Shown here: piece by piece, positions 1 through 9,909 of the stretch
How positions within the stretch are numbered: position 1 is the stretch's first letter
Layout: each line of letters opens with the position of its first letter
NCBI GenBank assembly: GCA_013335535.1
Contig: JAAXVL010000002.1
Coordinates: forward strand, 248,001-312,000
Direction of reading: 5' to 3'
From: Azonexaceae bacterium
GTDB taxonomy: Bacteria; Pseudomonadota; Gammaproteobacteria; Burkholderiales; Rhodocyclaceae
Length of the DNA: 64,000 nt
The notes under the pieces: generated by a model
What the model was told of the DNA's origin: nothing
Database searches by the model: none
The model's input: only the letters and a program-made list of their open reading frames with translations
Position numbers and translations under genes: made by a program

Positions 1-173
1 CCGTTCGCGGTACGGCCATGAACCCGGTTGATCACCCCCACGGTGGTGGTGAAGGCAAGACCGGCGAAGGTCGCGTGCCAGTCAATCCGTGGGGTCAGCC
101 CACCAAGGGTTACCGCACCCGCAGCAACAAGCGCACGAACAGCATGATCGTTCAGCGCCGTCACAAGCGTTAA
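1..173 (+). CDS. rplB: Ribosomal protein uL2 (L2), 3' end only
   Basis: This is the C-terminal part of the 50S subunit protein L2, read in frame from base 3 to the TAA at 171-173. The visible residues include the conserved [13 protein letters not shown] segment, which lies at the peptidyl transferase centre, and the basic tail ending RRHKR. The 5' end lies outside the window. rpsS follows after 10 bases, as in the standard S10 operon. The identification is certain. Confidence 0.97.
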   Translation, partial: VRGTAMNPVDHPHGGGEGKTGEGRVPVNPWGQPTKGYRTRSNKRTNSMIVQRRHKR

Positions 174-183
174 GGGGTAGGAA

Positions 184-459
184 ATGGGACGTTCTCTCAA
201 AAAGGGCCCGTTTGTTGATGCGCATCTGATCGACAAAGTCGAAGCAGTCCGCGCTACCAGCGACAAGCGCCCGATCAAGACATGGTCGCGTCGTTCGACG
301 ATCCTCCCCGAGTTCATCGGCCTGACGATTGCGGTGCATAACGGCAAGCAGCATATTCCGGTGTTCGTTACCGAAAATATGGTCGGTCACAAGCTCGGCG
401 AGTTCTCGCTGACCCGCACGTTCAAGGGTCACACCGCCGGCAAGAAGGCCAAGAAGTAA
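184..459 (+). CDS. rpsS: 30S ribosomal protein uS19
   Basis: The 91-residue product is S19, which binds 16S rRNA in the head of the small subunit together with S13. It starts [12 protein letters not shown], the family signature, and has the usual length. A purine-rich ribosome binding site (GGGGTAGGAA) lies directly upstream. It sits between rplB and rplV, the normal S10 order, and is presumably co-transcribed with them. Confidence 0.98.
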   Translation: MGRSLKKGPFVDAHLIDKVEAVRATSDKRPIKTWSRRSTILPEFIGLTIAVHNGKQHIPVFVTENMVGHKLGEFSLTRTFKGHTAGKKAKK

Positions 460-468
460 GGAGCTGAC

Positions 469-798
469 ATGGAAACTCGTGCAAATTTGCGAGGCGTACG
501 CCTCTCTGCGCAAAAAGGCCGCCTGGTTGCGGACCTCGTGCGCGGCAAGCCGGTTGGCCAGGCCCTGAACATCCTGGCTTTCTGCCCCAAAAAGGGCGCC
601 GGTATCGTCAAGAAAGTGCTGGAGTCGGCAATTGCCAACGCCGAGCACAACGATGGTGCTGATATCGACGAACTGACGGTGAAAACCATCTACGTTGAAA
701 AAGGCATGGTGCTCAAGCGCTTTACGGCGCGCGCCAAGGGTCGTGGTAATCGGATCGTCAAGCCGACCTGCCATATCTATCTGACCGTTGGTAACTAA
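469..798 (+). CDS. rplV: 50S ribosomal protein uL22
   Basis: The 109-residue product is L22, which contacts all domains of 23S rRNA and lines the peptide exit tunnel with a beta-hairpin loop. The hairpin region (about residues 80-98, [12 protein letters not shown]) and the N-terminal [22 protein letters not shown] helix region are intact. AAGGAG stands 5 bases before the ATG. It lies nine bases after rpsS in the S10 operon. Confidence 0.98.
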   Translation: METRANLRGVRLSAQKGRLVADLVRGKPVGQALNILAFCPKKGAGIVKKVLESAIANAEHNDGADIDELTVKTIYVEKGMVLKRFTARAKGRGNRIVKPTCHIYLTVGN

Positions 799-807
799 GG
801 AAGAGCC

Positions 808-1587
808 ATGGGACAGAAAATTCATCCGACTGGCTTCCGCCTGGCAGTCACCAAGAACTGGGGTTCGCGCTGGTATGCCAACAGCAAGGATTTCCCGGGT
901 ATGCTCAACGAAGATATCAAGGTTCGTGAGTATCTCAAGCGCAAGTTGGCACACGCCTCTGTCGGCCGTGTGCTGATCGAACGTCCAGCTAAGAACGCCC
1001 GTGTCACCATCTACTCGGCTCGTCCGGGTGTGGTCATAGGCAAGAAGGGCGAAGACATCGAACAACTGCGTACGGATCTTCAGCGCATTATGGGCGTACC
1101 CGTCCATGTCTCGATCGAAGAGATCCGCAAGCCGGAAATCGATGCGCAACTGATCGCTGATTCGATTGCCCAGCAACTCGAAAAGCGCATTATGTTCCGC
1201 CGTGCCATGAAGCGCGCCATGCAAAACGCCATGCGTCTCGGTGCCCAGGGCATCAAGGTGATGAGCGCTGGCCGTCTGAATGGTGCTGAAATCGCTCGTA
1301 GCGAATGGTATCGCGAAGGCCGCGTGCCGCTCCATACCCTGCGCGCTGACATCGATTACGCCACCTCGGAAGCGCTGACCACCTACGGCATCATCGGGAT
1401 CAAGGTCTGGGTTTATAAGGGTGACATGCTGGATCGCAACGAGCAGCCGGAAGTTGTCGAGCCGGTTGCTGACGATCGTCGTCCGCGTCGTGCACCGGGT
1501 AAGCCGGAAGGCGACAAGCCGCGTACCCGTACCGTCAAGAAGGCTGATGGCGCAGGCGCTCCGGGCGCAAGAAAGGCAGGTGCTTAA
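808..1587 (+). CDS. rpsC: 30S ribosomal protein uS3
   Basis: The 259-residue product is S3, at the mRNA entry site of the small subunit. It begins [12 protein letters not shown] and carries a KH domain with the GxxG loop ([11 protein letters not shown], about residues 72-82). The C-terminal tail beyond about residue 215 is basic and longer than in E. coli (233 residues), as is common in Betaproteobacteria. The stop is one base before the rplP start, so translation is probably coupled. Confidence 0.98.
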   Translation: MGQKIHPTGFRLAVTKNWGSRWYANSKDFPGMLNEDIKVREYLKRKLAHASVGRVLIERPAKNARVTIYSARPGVVIGKKGEDIEQLRTDLQRIMGVPVHVSIEEIRKPEIDAQLIADSIAQQLEKRIMFRRAMKRAMQNAMRLGAQGIKVMSAGRLNGAEIARSEWYREGRVPLHTLRADIDYATSEALTTYGIIGIKVWVYKGDMLDRNEQPEVVEPVADDRRPRRAPGKPEGDKPRTRTVKKADGAGAPGARKAGA

Positions 1588-1588
1588 C

Positions 1589-2002
1589 ATGCTGCAACCA
1601 AATCGCCGCAAGTTCCGCAAGGAACACAAGGGGCGCAACGAAGGTCTGGCCACCCGCGGCACAAAAGTGTCGTTCGGAGAGTGGGGCCTCAAGGCAACCG
1701 GTCGTGGCCGCCTGACGGCGCGTCAGATTGAAGCTGCCCGTCGTGCTATGACGCGTCACATCAAGCGTGGCGGTCGCATCTGGATCCGTATCTTCCCGGA
1801 CAAGCCGATTTCCAAGAAGCCGGCCGAAGTTCGTATGGGTAACGGTAAGGGTAACCCGGAGTACTGGGTTGCTGAGATACAGCCGGGCAAGGTGCTCTAT
1901 GAGATGGATGGTGTCAATGAAGCTCTGGCGCGCGAAGCATTTGCTCTCGCTGCCGCCAAGTTGCCGATTGCTACCACCTTCGTGACTCGTCATCTGGGGT
2001 AA
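1589..2002 (+). CDS. rplP: 50S ribosomal protein uL16
   Basis: The 137-residue product is L16, which organises the A-site region of the large subunit. I placed the start at the ATG at 1589, one base after the rpsC stop. It gives the family N-terminus [17 protein letters not shown] and normal length, whereas the frame stays open upstream only because it runs through rpsC. The [13 protein letters not shown] segment typical of L16 is present. Confidence 0.98.
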   Translation: MLQPNRRKFRKEHKGRNEGLATRGTKVSFGEWGLKATGRGRLTARQIEAARRAMTRHIKRGGRIWIRIFPDKPISKKPAEVRMGNGKGNPEYWVAEIQPGKVLYEMDGVNEALAREAFALAAAKLPIATTFVTRHLG

Positions 2003-2004
2003 TC

Positions 2005-2199
2005 ATGAAAGCTAGTGAATTGAGAACCAAGAGTGTGGACGAGCTCAACAAGGAATTGCTGGACCTGTTGAGGGCCCAGTTCGGTATGCGTATGCAGCTC
2101 GCTACCCAGCAGCTGTCCAATACCAGCCAAATGTCCAAGGTACGTCGCGACATTGCTCGCGTTCGTACGCTTATCCGTGAAAAGGCGGTGCAGCAATGA
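2005..2199 (+). CDS. rpmC: 50S ribosomal protein uL29
   Basis: The 64-residue product is L29, a two-helix protein near the peptide exit tunnel that helps form the docking site for trigger factor and SRP. It begins [18 protein letters not shown], the family signature. Only two bases separate it from rplP, and its stop overlaps the rpsQ start by four bases, so translation is likely coupled. Confidence 0.97.
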   Translation: MKASELRTKSVDELNKELLDLLRAQFGMRMQLATQQLSNTSQMSKVRRDIARVRTLIREKAVQQ

Positions 2200-2462
2200 G
2201 CGAAACCACCAGTATCAAACGTACTCTCGTCGGTCGCGTTGTCAGCGACAAGATGGAAAAGACGGTCACCGTCCTCGTCGAACGCAAGGTCAAGCACCCC
2301 ATGTACGGCAAGGTGATGGTTCGTTCGAAGAAGTATCATGCCCATAACGAGGGCAACTCGGCCAAGGCTGGTGATCTCGTCGAGATCGTCGAAACCCGTC
2401 CGGTTTCGCGTACCAAGACCTGGGCAGTGACGAGTGTTCTTGAGAAGGCGATCGTTGTATAA
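2196..2462 (+). CDS. rpsQ: 30S ribosomal protein uS17
   Basis: The 88-residue product is S17, a primary 16S rRNA binding protein with an OB fold. The segments [19 protein letters not shown] and [19 protein letters not shown] are diagnostic. The ATG overlaps the rpmC stop (ATGA). It is the last gene of the S10 operon here, followed by a hairpin and poly-T tract and then rplN. Confidence 0.98.
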   Translation: MSETTSIKRTLVGRVVSDKMEKTVTVLVERKVKHPMYGKVMVRSKKYHAHNEGNSAKAGDLVEIVETRPVSRTKTWAVTSVLEKAIVV

Positions 2463-2481
2463 CGAAAGTTTCTTAAAATGC

Positions 2482-2511
2482 TTGCGCAGTCTTGAAAGAA
2501 GCCGGTATAAT
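2482..2511 (+). promoter_or_regulatory. Putative spc-operon promoter
   Basis: A TTGCGC hexamer (2482-2487) is followed after 18 bases by a perfect TATAAT (2506-2511). The position, between rpsQ and rplN, is where the E. coli spc promoter lies. The -10 hexamer coincides with the loop of the terminator-like hairpin at 2495-2522. A transcript starting near 2518 would lack the 5' arm of the hairpin. That it is active is an inference. Confidence 0.55.
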
Positions 2512-2525
2512 CCGGCTTCTTTTTT
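2495..2525 (+). terminator. Intrinsic terminator between rpsQ and rplN
   Basis: An 11-bp perfect stem (AAAGAAGCCGG at 2495-2505 with CCGGCTTCTTT at 2512-2522) encloses a six-base loop, TATAAT, and runs into a T tract to 2525. It would end S10 operon transcripts after rpsQ. Confidence 0.8.
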
Positions 2526-2616
2526 GCGACCCTCGTCCTGAGGGCTTGCGAAGTTGTTCAACCCGTACGGGTTCCAAGACTGACCGCGCAAGCGGATTAA
2601 GTTGGAGTTAATTTAA

Positions 2617-2985
2617 ATGATTCAGATGCAGACGACTCTGGATGTCGCCGATAACACCGGCGCGCGTTCAGTAATGTGTATCAAAGTGCTCGGTGGATCC
2701 AGGCGCCGCTATGCTGGCATTGGTGACATCATCAAGGTCAGCATCAAGGATGCTGCGCCGCGTGGCCGCGTCAAAAAGGGTGATGTCTATAATGCCGTGG
2801 TGGTTCGTACCGCCAAGGGCGTTCGTCGTCCTGATGGTTCGCTGGTTCGCTTTGATGGCAATGCCGCCGTTCTTCTCAACAACAAGCTCGAGCCGATCGG
2901 CACGCGCATCTTTGGCCCGGTAACCCGCGAATTGCGTACCGAGCGCTTCATGAAGATCGTGTCCCTGGCTCCTGAAGTGCTGTAA
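2617..2985 (+). CDS. rplN: 50S ribosomal protein uL14
   Basis: The 122-residue product is L14, which forms an intersubunit bridge with 16S rRNA and contacts L19. It starts [19 protein letters not shown] and is of normal length with no gaps. It is the first gene of the spc operon; the 154 bases upstream hold the terminator and putative promoter. Confidence 0.98.
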   Translation: MIQMQTTLDVADNTGARSVMCIKVLGGSRRRYAGIGDIIKVSIKDAAPRGRVKKGDVYNAVVVRTAKGVRRPDGSLVRFDGNAAVLLNNKLEPIGTRIFGPVTRELRTERFMKIVSLAPEVL

Positions 2986-2994
2986 GGACTGGCC

Positions 2995-3312
2995 ATGGAA
3001 AAGATTCGTAAAGGCGACGAAGTCGTCGTTATTACCGGTAAAGACAAAGGCAAGCGCGGTACCGTGCTGCGTCGTGTCGATGATGAGCATGTGCTCGTAG
3101 AGGGTGTCAATCGTGCCAAGAAGCACGTCAAGCCGAATCCTGTAAAGGGTGTGGCGGGTGGCATCGTTGATAAGGACATGCCGATTCATATCTCCAATGT
3201 TGCGCTGTTCAATCCGGCGACCAAGAAGGCTGACCGTGTCGGCATCAAGGCGCTAGAGGATGGCCGCAAGGTTCGCGTGTTCAAGTCGAACGGCGAACTG
3301 GTGAACGCATAA
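2995..3312 (+). CDS. rplX: 50S ribosomal protein uL24
   Basis: The 105-residue product is L24, an assembly-initiating protein with a KOW motif ([19 protein letters not shown], about residues 6-24). The ATG follows rplN by nine bases, and the stop overlaps the Shine-Dalgarno sequence of rplE. Order and length match the spc operon. Confidence 0.98.
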   Translation: MEKIRKGDEVVVITGKDKGKRGTVLRRVDDEHVLVEGVNRAKKHVKPNPVKGVAGGIVDKDMPIHISNVALFNPATKKADRVGIKALEDGRKVRVFKSNGELVNA

Positions 3313-3321
3313 GGAGTGGTC

Positions 3322-3861
3322 ATGGCGCGTTTGCAAGAGTTTTACAAAGAAACCGTGGTTGCCGATCTGAGCAAACAGTTCGGTTACAAATCCGTGATGG
3401 AAGTTCCGCGCATCACCAAGATCACCCTGAACATGGGTGTTGGTGAAGCTGTGGCGGACAAAAAGGTTCTCGAAAACGCCGTCGGCGACATGCAGAAGAT
3501 CGCCGGTCAAAAGCCGGTGACGACCAAGGCCCGCAAGTCGATTGCCGGCTTCAAGATTCGTGATGGCTACCCGATTGGGTGCATGGTCACGTTGCGTGGT
3601 CCGCGTATGTTCGAATTCCTTGATCGCCTAGTCACCATTGCGCTGCCGCGTGTTCGCGACTTCCGTGGTATTTCTGGCAAGGGTTTTGATGGCCAGGGTA
3701 ACTACAACATGGGTGTCAAAGAACAGATCATTTTCCCGGAAATCGAGTACGACAAGATCGATGCTCTGCGGGGTATGAATATCAGCATCACCACGACCGC
3801 GAAAACCGACGCAGAAGCTAAGGCTCTGTTGGCGGCGTTCAAGTTCCCGTTCAAGAATTGA
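3322..3861 (+). CDS. rplE: 50S ribosomal protein uL5
   Basis: The 179-residue product is L5, which binds 5S rRNA and contacts P-site tRNA. I chose the ATG at 3322 ([10 protein letters not shown]) rather than the in-frame GTG at 3316, because AAGGAG at 3311-3316 is then five bases upstream as a proper ribosome binding site. The segments [15 protein letters not shown] and [17 protein letters not shown] are typical of L5. Confidence 0.97.
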   Translation: MARLQEFYKETVVADLSKQFGYKSVMEVPRITKITLNMGVGEAVADKKVLENAVGDMQKIAGQKPVTTKARKSIAGFKIRDGYPIGCMVTLRGPRMFEFLDRLVTIALPRVRDFRGISGKGFDGQGNYNMGVKEQIIFPEIEYDKIDALRGMNISITTTAKTDAEAKALLAAFKFPFKN

Positions 3862-3868
3862 GGCAATC

Positions 3869-4174
3869 ATGGCAAAACTTGCTCTGATCAACCGTGAAGA
3901 AAAGCGCCGCAAGCTTGTGGCTCAGTACGCCAAGAAGCGTGCTGCCCTCGAGGCGATTTTCAATAACGCGAGCCTGTCTGACGATGAGCGTTACGCTGCC
4001 CGTCTGAAGTTTCAGGCCCTGCCGCGCAATTCGAGCCCGTCTCGTCTGCGCAACCGCTGCCAGCTGACTGGTCGTCCGCGTGGTGTTTTCCGTAAGTTCG
4101 GTCTGTGCCGTCACAAGATCCGCGAACTGGCCTTCAATGGCGAAGTTCCGGGTGTTGTTAAAGCCAGCTGGTAA
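3869..4174 (+). CDS. rpsN: 30S ribosomal protein uS14, zinc-free form
   Basis: The 101-residue product is the long form of S14, found in the head of the 30S subunit. The CxxC pairs of the short zinc-binding form are absent, so this is the C-minus type. [21 protein letters not shown] near residues 70-90 is the family signature. It lies between rplE and rpsH, as expected. Confidence 0.98.
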   Translation: MAKLALINREEKRRKLVAQYAKKRAALEAIFNNASLSDDERYAARLKFQALPRNSSPSRLRNRCQLTGRPRGVFRKFGLCRHKIRELAFNGEVPGVVKASW

Positions 4175-4189
4175 AAAGGAGATTCAGAA

Positions 4190-4585
4190 ATGGCTATGAG
4201 CGATCCGATCGCGGACATGCTGACTCGCATCCGCAACGCCCAGCTCGCCGAAAAGGCGTCTGTCTCCATGCCCTCGTCCAAAGTCAAGGTGGCAATAGCT
4301 GCCGTGCTCAAGGATGAAGGTTACGTTGATGATTTCGCAGTTCGTCAGGCTGATGGCAAGCCGACCCTTGATATCGCACTCAAGTATTACGCCGGTCGTC
4401 CGGTTATAGAGCGCATCGAGCGTGTTTCCAAGCCCGGTCTGCGTATCTACAAGGGTTGCGAAGACATTCCTCGCGTCATGAACGGTCTGGGCGTCGCCAT
4501 TGTGTCGACCCCGAAGGGCGTTATGACTGATCGCAAGGCTCGCGCCAGCAAGGTCGGCGGCGAAGTTCTTTGCATCGTGGCATAA
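4190..4585 (+). CDS. rpsH: 30S ribosomal protein uS8
   Basis: The 131-residue product is S8, a primary 16S rRNA binding protein that in E. coli also represses spc operon translation. It opens [18 protein letters not shown]. The ATG at 4190 lies eight bases after AGGAG, while the second ATG at 4196 would be 14 bases away, so the first is preferred. The [18 protein letters not shown] segment is intact. Confidence 0.97.
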   Translation: MAMSDPIADMLTRIRNAQLAEKASVSMPSSKVKVAIAAVLKDEGYVDDFAVRQADGKPTLDIALKYYAGRPVIERIERVSKPGLRIYKGCEDIPRVMNGLGVAIVSTPKGVMTDRKARASKVGGEVLCIVA

Positions 4586-4595
4586 GGGGATATCG

Positions 4596-5126
4596 ATGTC
4601 TCGTATTGGTAAAAATCCCATCGTTCTGCCGGCTGGCGTTGAAGTTTTGGTTGGTGCGGACATTACCGTAAAGGGCCCGCTGGGTACCTTGAAGGCAATT
4701 ACGCATCCGTCCGTGACGATTTCCGTCGAAGGTCAGAACGTCCAGGTTTCCAAGGTTGAAGGCGCCGCTAATGCGGCGGCCATGTGGGGCACCATGCGTG
4801 CCAACATCAACAACATGGTTACTGGTGTTTCCAAGGGTTTCGAGCGCAAGCTCCAGTTGGTCGGCGTGGGTTACCGCGCCCAGGCTCAGGGTGATGTCCT
4901 GAATCTGTCGTTGGGCTTTTCCCACCCCGTTGCGCACAAGATGCCAGCTGGTGTGAAGGTGGAATGTCCGACCCAGACCGAAATCCTGATCAAGGGGGCC
5001 GACAAGCAACAGGTTGGCCAGGTCGCTGCCGAAGTTCGTGCATATCGCAAGCCGGAGCCCTACAAGGGCAAGGGCGTTCGATACTCGGACGAAGTGGTGG
5101 TTATCAAGGAAACCAAGAAGAAGTAA
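4596..5126 (+). CDS. rplF: 50S ribosomal protein uL6
   Basis: The 176-residue product is L6, near the factor-binding centre. Both duplicated alpha/beta domains are visible, and the C-terminal signature [14 protein letters not shown] is intact. It starts [15 protein letters not shown] ten bases after rpsH and is followed by rplR in the spc operon. Confidence 0.98.
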   Translation: MSRIGKNPIVLPAGVEVLVGADITVKGPLGTLKAITHPSVTISVEGQNVQVSKVEGAANAAAMWGTMRANINNMVTGVSKGFERKLQLVGVGYRAQAQGDVLNLSLGFSHPVAHKMPAGVKVECPTQTEILIKGADKQQVGQVAAEVRAYRKPEPYKGKGVRYSDEVVVIKETKKK

Positions 5127-5135
5127 GGGTGGCAT

Positions 5136-5492
5136 ATGTTTAATAAGAAACAAGCGCGTCTGCGCCGTTCCCGCCAAACCCGGGCCAAAATCGCCGAACT
5201 CAAGGCTGTGCGTCTGTGCGTCAATCGCACTAACCAGCACATCTATGCCCAGATCATCTCGCCCTGTGGCGGCAAGGTCCTGGCTTCGGCTTCCACGCTG
5301 GACAAGGATGTTCGCAATGACATCCCGAACGGCGGTAACAAGGCTGCTGCTACTTCGGTGGGCAAGCTGATTGCCGAGCGCGCCAAGGCCGCCGGTATTG
5401 AGCAAGTGGCTTTTGATCGTTCCGGTCTTCAGTACCACGGTCGGGTTCAGGCGCTGGCGGAAGCCGCGCGTGAAGCCGGTCTGAAGTTCTGA
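5136..5492 (+). CDS. rplR: 50S ribosomal protein uL18
   Basis: The 118-residue product is L18, which binds 5S rRNA together with L5 and L25. It begins [19 protein letters not shown], with the basic N-terminal tail of the family, and ends [25 protein letters not shown]. Spacing from rplF is nine bases. Confidence 0.98.
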   Translation: MFNKKQARLRRSRQTRAKIAELKAVRLCVNRTNQHIYAQIISPCGGKVLASASTLDKDVRNDIPNGGNKAAATSVGKLIAERAKAAGIEQVAFDRSGLQYHGRVQALAEAAREAGLKF

Positions 5493-5518
5493 TCGCCGCG
5501 AAAGGATAAGGTTAGAAA

Positions 5519-6046
5519 ATGGCTAAACCTGAAAGAAACAAGAAGCCCCAGCAAGCTGAAGAGCGTGATGACGGCATGCGCGAAAAGATGGTCGCAGTCA
5601 ATCGCGTTACCAAGGTGGTTAAGGGCGGTCGAATCCTCGGTTTCGCAGCCCTGACCGTCGTTGGTGACGGCGATGGCGGCATTGGCATGGGCAAGGGCAA
5701 GTCCCGCGAAGTGCCCGTGGCTGCTCAGAAGGCAATGGAAGAGGCACGTCGCAAGATGGCCAAGGTCAGCCTGAAGAATGGTACTGTGCATCACACCGTA
5801 ATGGGCCGTCACGGCGCCACGACCGTGATGATCCAGCCGGCTCCGGAAGGTACTGGCATCATCGCAGGCGGCGCCATGCGCGCTGTCTTCGAAGTCGTCG
5901 GTGTTACCAACGTGGTGGCCAAGGCGCACGGCTCGACCAATCCTTACAACATCGTGCGTGCCACCATCGACGGTCTGTCGAAGGTCAATACGCCGTCGGA
6001 AATTGCCGCCAAGCGTGGTCTTCCGATCGAACGGGTTCTGGGGTAA
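5519..6046 (+). CDS. rpsE: 30S ribosomal protein uS5
   Basis: The 175-residue product is S5, involved in decoding fidelity and mRNA helicase activity at the entry channel. The S5 N-terminal double-stranded RNA-binding region includes [25 protein letters not shown] and [13 protein letters not shown]. The C-terminal domain contains [16 protein letters not shown]. The ATG lies 26 bases after rplR. Confidence 0.98.
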   Translation: MAKPERNKKPQQAEERDDGMREKMVAVNRVTKVVKGGRILGFAALTVVGDGDGGIGMGKGKSREVPVAAQKAMEEARRKMAKVSLKNGTVHHTVMGRHGATTVMIQPAPEGTGIIAGGAMRAVFEVVGVTNVVAKAHGSTNPYNIVRATIDGLSKVNTPSEIAAKRGLPIERVLG

Positions 6047-6049
6047 GTC

Positions 6050-6232
6050 ATGGCTGACAAGAAAATCACAGTGAAGCTCGTCAAGAGCATCATCGGCACC
6101 AAGCAGGACCACCGCGCCACCGTGCGTGGCCTGGGCCTGCGCAAGCTGAACAGCACCTCTGAGCTGATCGATACGCCGTCTGTTCGCGGCATGATCCAGA
6201 AGGTTCAGTATCTCGTCAAGGTTGAGGGTTAA
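6050..6232 (+). CDS. rpmD: 50S ribosomal protein uL30
   Basis: The 60-residue product is L30, a small alpha/beta protein of the large subunit. [31 protein letters not shown] is typical of the family. It lies three bases after rpsE and three before rplO, so the trio is tightly coupled. Confidence 0.97.
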   Translation: MADKKITVKLVKSIIGTKQDHRATVRGLGLRKLNSTSELIDTPSVRGMIQKVQYLVKVEG

Positions 6233-6235
6233 GCC

Positions 6236-6673
6236 ATGCGTCTGAATACCATCAAGCCGGGTGAAGGCTCCAAGAAGGCCGCCAAGCGCGTTGGCCGTGG
6301 CATCGGTTCTGGCCTCGGCAAGACCTGTGGCCGCGGTCACAAAGGTCAGAAATCACGCTCGGGCGGGTTCCACAAGGTCGGTTTCGAAGGCGGTCAAATG
6401 CCTTTGCAACGTCGCCTGCCGAAGCGTGGCTTCAACTCGCTGACCCGTGCCCGTAACTACGAAGTCCGCCTGACCGACCTCGAGCGTCTGCCGGTCGAAG
6501 AGATTGATCTCCTCGCCCTGCAGGTCGCCGGTATCGTTCCGGGTGACGCTCTCTCCGCCAAGGTCATCCTGTCTGGCGTTATCGCCCGCAAGGTTGTCCT
6601 CAAGGGCGTGGGTGCTACCAAAGGTGCCAAGGCTGCTATCGAAGCCGCTGGCGGCTCGGTCGTCGCTGAGTAA
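6236..6673 (+). CDS. rplO: 50S ribosomal protein uL15
   Basis: The 145-residue product is L15, an assembly protein of the large subunit with a long glycine- and arginine-rich N-terminal extension ([21 protein letters not shown], about residues 20-40) that threads into 23S rRNA. It precedes secY, the conserved spc gene order. Confidence 0.98.
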   Translation: MRLNTIKPGEGSKKAAKRVGRGIGSGLGKTCGRGHKGQKSRSGGFHKVGFEGGQMPLQRRLPKRGFNSLTRARNYEVRLTDLERLPVEEIDLLALQVAGIVPGDALSAKVILSGVIARKVVLKGVGATKGAKAAIEAAGGSVVAE

Positions 6674-6693
6674 GACAGGGAAAGGTTAGAACG

Positions 6694-8016
6694 TTGGCAG
6701 CAAATCCCAATACCGTTGGCAAGGGTGGCAAGTTCGGCGATCTCAAGCGCCGGCTCTGGTTCCTGCTTGGCGCGCTGGTCGTGTACCGCATTGGCGCCCA
6801 TATTCCGGTTCCTGGGATTGACCCCAACGCGCTGGCCGAACTCTTCAATTCGCAACAGGGCGGCATCCTGGGCATGTTCAACATGTTCTCGGGTGGTGCC
6901 TTGTCGCGATTTACCATTTTCGCATTGGGGATCATGCCGTACATTTCGGCGTCGATCATCATGCAATTGATGAGTGTCGCTAGTCCGCAGCTGGAAGCTC
7001 TTAAAAAAGAGGGTGAAGCGGGGCGTCGGAAGATCACTCAATACACCCGCTACGGGACAGTAATTCTGGCGCTGTTCCAAGGCTTGGGTATTGCTGTCGC
7101 GCTTGAGGCGCAAGCCGGTTTGGTAAACGATCCGGGCTTCATGTTCCGCCTCACGACGGTGTCCACGTTGCTAACAGGTACGATGTTCCTGATGTGGCTC
7201 GGTGAGCAGATCACTGAACGCGGTCTGGGTAATGGCATATCGATCATTATTTTCGCTGGTATTGCTGCCGGATTGCCGAATGCGATTGGCGGTCTGCTCG
7301 AACTAGTTCGAACCGGAGCAATGCACCCGCTAACAGCACTGATCATCTGCGTGCTGGTTGTGGTCGTAACAGGCTTTGTGGTCTTCGTCGAGCGTGGTCA
7401 GCGCAAGATATTGGTTAATTATGCGAAGCGCCAGGTCGGTAACAAAATTTACGGTGGTCAGAGTTCGCATCTGCCACTTAAATTGAATATGTCGGGCGTC
7501 ATCCCGCCGATTTTTGCCTCTTCAATTATTCTTTTTCCCGCTACCGTTGCCAACTGGTTTGGTGCAAGCGAGTCGATGCATTGGTTGAAGGATGTCGCAG
7601 GCACCTTATCCCCGGGGCAACCGATCTACGTCATGTTGTACGCCTCGGCAATCGTCTTTTTCTGTTTCTTCTATACGGCCCTTGTTTTCAATTCCAAGGA
7701 AACTGCTGACAACCTGAAGAAAAGCGGTGCGTTTGTACCCGGTATTCGCCCAGGTGAGCAGACCGCCCGTTATATTGACAAGATTTTGATGCGTCTCACC
7801 CTGATTGGTGCCGCATATATCACTGTTGTTTGCCTGTTGCCGGAATTTCTAATACTGAAGTGGAATGTTCCGTTCTACTTTGGCGGTACTTCTTTGCTGA
7901 TTATCGTTGTCGTGACTATGGACTTCATGTCCCAAGTTCAGGCTTACGTGATGTCGCACCAGTATGAAAGCTTGCTTAAAAAGGCAAATTTCAAAGGCGC
8001 GCCGATGATCAAGTAA
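6694..8016 (+). CDS. secY: Protein translocase subunit SecY
   Basis: The 440-residue inner-membrane protein is the pore of the SecYEG translocon. Ten hydrophobic segments are apparent. Family signatures include [13 protein letters not shown] in TM1, the plug/TM2 region [26 protein letters not shown], and [23 protein letters not shown]. The start is a TTG at 6694 with AAAGG eight bases upstream; no better ATG exists near the N-terminus. It lies between rplO and infA. Confidence 0.97.
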   Translation: MAANPNTVGKGGKFGDLKRRLWFLLGALVVYRIGAHIPVPGIDPNALAELFNSQQGGILGMFNMFSGGALSRFTIFALGIMPYISASIIMQLMSVASPQLEALKKEGEAGRRKITQYTRYGTVILALFQGLGIAVALEAQAGLVNDPGFMFRLTTVSTLLTGTMFLMWLGEQITERGLGNGISIIIFAGIAAGLPNAIGGLLELVRTGAMHPLTALIICVLVVVVTGFVVFVERGQRKILVNYAKRQVGNKIYGGQSSHLPLKLNMSGVIPPIFASSIILFPATVANWFGASESMHWLKDVAGTLSPGQPIYVMLYASAIVFFCFFYTALVFNSKETADNLKKSGAFVPGIRPGEQTARYIDKILMRLTLIGAAYITVVCLLPEFLILKWNVPFYFGGTSLLIIVVVTMDFMSQVQAYVMSHQYESLLKKANFKGAPMIK

Positions 8017-8022
8017 TCGCCT

Positions 8023-8241
8023 ATGGCAAAAGAGGATTACATTGAAATGCAAGGGGAGGTTGTTGAAAATCTCCCAAATGCGACCTTCAAGGTCAAGTTG
8101 GAAAACGGCCATATTGTGCTTGGATTCATTTCCGGAAAGATGCGAATGCATTACATACGCATTCTTCCCGGTGACAAAGTGACCGTGCAATTGACGCCAT
8201 ATGATTTAAGTAAGGCCCGGATTGTTTTCCGGGTCAAGTAA
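8023..8241 (+). CDS. infA: Translation initiation factor IF-1
   Basis: The 72-residue OB-fold protein binds the ribosomal A site during initiation. [30 protein letters not shown] and [18 protein letters not shown] are clear IF-1 segments. It uses [15 protein letters not shown] where many homologues have LGHISGKMRKNYIRI. Betaproteobacteria often carry a second infA elsewhere, so this may be one of two. It lies six bases after secY. Confidence 0.96.
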   Translation: MAKEDYIEMQGEVVENLPNATFKVKLENGHIVLGFISGKMRMHYIRILPGDKVTVQLTPYDLSKARIVFRVK

Positions 8242-8317
8242 AAGAGTTCTCTACGCAATAAACCGCAGGGCAAGGAATCACGGCTGCTTCCAAGCTCTCG
8301 CAGACGAGGAGTTAAAC

Positions 8318-8431
8318 ATGAAAGTGCATCCTTCAGTTAAGCGCGTGTGTCGCAATTGCAAAGTCATCCGTCGCAAGGGTGTCGTGCGCGTCATTTGCAA
8401 GGACCCGCGTCACAAGCAGCGCCAGGGCTAA
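8318..8431 (+). CDS. rpmJ: 50S ribosomal protein bL36
   Basis: The product has 37 residues, [20 protein letters not shown] onward, ending [10 protein letters not shown]. The zinc-ribbon ligands (CxxC, then C and H) are present, so this is the zinc-binding form. I took the ATG at 8318, which follows GAGGAG, rather than the longer upstream reading. It closes the spc operon; the alpha operon starts 48 bases later. Confidence 0.97.
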   Translation: MKVHPSVKRVCRNCKVIRRKGVVRVICKDPRHKQRQG

Positions 8432-8479
8432 TAGCTCCGGTGTCGGCATTTGTTAATTTTGAAATAGTGGAGTGATTCG

Positions 8480-8842
8480 ATGGCCCGTATCGCAGGGGTA
8501 AACATTCCGAACCATCAGCATGCAGAGATCGCTTTAACAGCGATTTTCGGCATCGGCCGTACCCGCGCGCAAAAGATTTGTGACGCGGCCGGCATCGTTC
8601 GTTCTACCAAAATGAAAGACCTGTCCGATGCGGACATGGATCGTCTGCGTGACGAAGTCGGCAAGTTCACCGTTGAAGGTGATCTGCGTCGCGAAGTCAC
8701 AATGAACATCAAGCGTCTGATGGACCTCGGTTGCTACCGCGGCCTTCGCCATCGCAAGGGCTTGCCTTGCCGTGGTCAGCGCACCCGTACCAATGCTCGT
8801 ACTCGCAAGGGTCCGCGCAAGGCCATTGCTGGCAAGAAGTAA
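8480..8842 (+). CDS. rpsM: 30S ribosomal protein uS13
   Basis: The 120-residue product is S13, in the head of the small subunit contacting P-site tRNA and L5. It starts [19 protein letters not shown], has the helix-two-turn-helix region [13 protein letters not shown], and ends in a basic tail. It is the first gene of the alpha operon. Confidence 0.98.
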   Translation: MARIAGVNIPNHQHAEIALTAIFGIGRTRAQKICDAAGIVRSTKMKDLSDADMDRLRDEVGKFTVEGDLRREVTMNIKRLMDLGCYRGLRHRKGLPCRGQRTRTNARTRKGPRKAIAGKK

Positions 8843-8854
8843 TAGGGACAGAAC

Positions 8855-9244
8855 ATGGCAAAGACTGCTACCAAAGTTCGCAAAAAGGTTAAAAAGAACG
8901 TCGCTGAGGGCATTGCCCACATCCACGCTTCGTTCAATAACACCATCATCACCATTACCGATCGTCAGGGCAATGCGTTGTCTTGGGCAACTTCCGGTGG
9001 TGCCGGCTTCCGCGGTTCGCGTAAGTCGACCCCGTTTGCTGCTCAGGTTGCTGCTGAAGCCGCTGGCAAGGCTGCTCAGGAATGTGGCGTCAAGAACCTG
9101 GAAGTTCGCATCAAGGGCCCTGGTCCTGGTCGTGAGTCTTCGGTCCGTGCATTGAATGCGCTGGGCATGAAGATCACCGCGATTTCCGACGTGACGCCGG
9201 TGCCGCATAACGGTTGCCGTCCGCCCAAAAAGCGCCGCATCTAA
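8855..9244 (+). CDS. rpsK: 30S ribosomal protein uS11
   Basis: The 129-residue product is S11, on the platform of the 30S subunit near the mRNA exit. [21 protein letters not shown] and the C-terminal [12 protein letters not shown] are family signatures. It lies 12 bases after rpsM and 12 before rpsD. Confidence 0.98.
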   Translation: MAKTATKVRKKVKKNVAEGIAHIHASFNNTIITITDRQGNALSWATSGGAGFRGSRKSTPFAAQVAAEAAGKAAQECGVKNLEVRIKGPGPGRESSVRALNALGMKITAISDVTPVPHNGCRPPKKRRI

Positions 9245-9256
9245 GGAGAAAGACAA

Positions 9257-9886
9257 GTGGCTCGTAATCTCGATCCGAAATGCCGTCAGTGCCGCCGCGA
9301 AGGCGAAAAGTTGTTCCTGAAGGGCGAAAAGTGTTTTACCGATAAGTGTGCCATTGAGCGTCGTTCTTACGCTCCAGGTCAACACGGTCAGAAGTCTGGC
9401 GCTCGTTTGTCCGACTATGGCGTCCACCTGCGCGCCAAGCAGAAGATTCGCCGCGTTTATGGCGTTCTTGAGGGGCAGTTCCGTAAGACTTTTGCCGAAG
9501 CTGACCGCCGCAAAGGCCAGACCGGTGAAAACCTTCTGCAATTGCTTGAAGCTCGCCTGGACTCCGTTGCGTACCGTATGGGTTTTGGTGCCTCGCGCAC
9601 CGAGTCTCGCCAGATCGTTCGTCACAATGGCGTTCTGGTCAACGGCAAGCGCGTCAACATTCCCTCCTTCATCGTCAAGCCGGGTGATGTTGTCCAGCTG
9701 ACCGATCGCGCTCGTGCTTCGCTGCGTTGCAAGGCTGCGCTCGAAGCTGCTGAGTCTCGTGGTTTCCCCGAGTGGATTTCGGTGGATGTTAAAGAAGGCA
9801 AGGGCACATTCAAGGCCATGCCGCAGCGCTCTGAGCTGCCGGCGACCCTGAATGAAGGTCTCGTCATCGAACTTTACTCGAAGTAA
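9257..9886 (+). CDS. rpsD: 30S ribosomal protein uS4, zinc-binding form
   Basis: The 209-residue product is S4, an assembly initiator that in E. coli also represses alpha operon translation. Four cysteines in the N-terminal 35 residues (CRQC, then two further Cys) form a zinc site, so this is the C-plus type. The S4 domain lies around residues 95-160. The start is GTG at 9257 with AAGGAGA upstream; no ATG fits the N-terminus. Confidence 0.97.
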   Translation: MARNLDPKCRQCRREGEKLFLKGEKCFTDKCAIERRSYAPGQHGQKSGARLSDYGVHLRAKQKIRRVYGVLEGQFRKTFAEADRRKGQTGENLLQLLEARLDSVAYRMGFGASRTESRQIVRHNGVLVNGKRVNIPSFIVKPGDVVQLTDRARASLRCKAALEAAESRGFPEWISVDVKEGKGTFKAMPQRSELPATLNEGLVIELYSK

Positions 9887-9909
9887 GCACTGAGCAGAGG
9901 ATCTAGCCC

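Noticed and set aside
82-1692. A 536-codon open frame on the minus strand
   Set aside because: It is antisense to rpsS, rplV, rpsC and rplP, whose products are certain; the long frame is a codon-bias effect.
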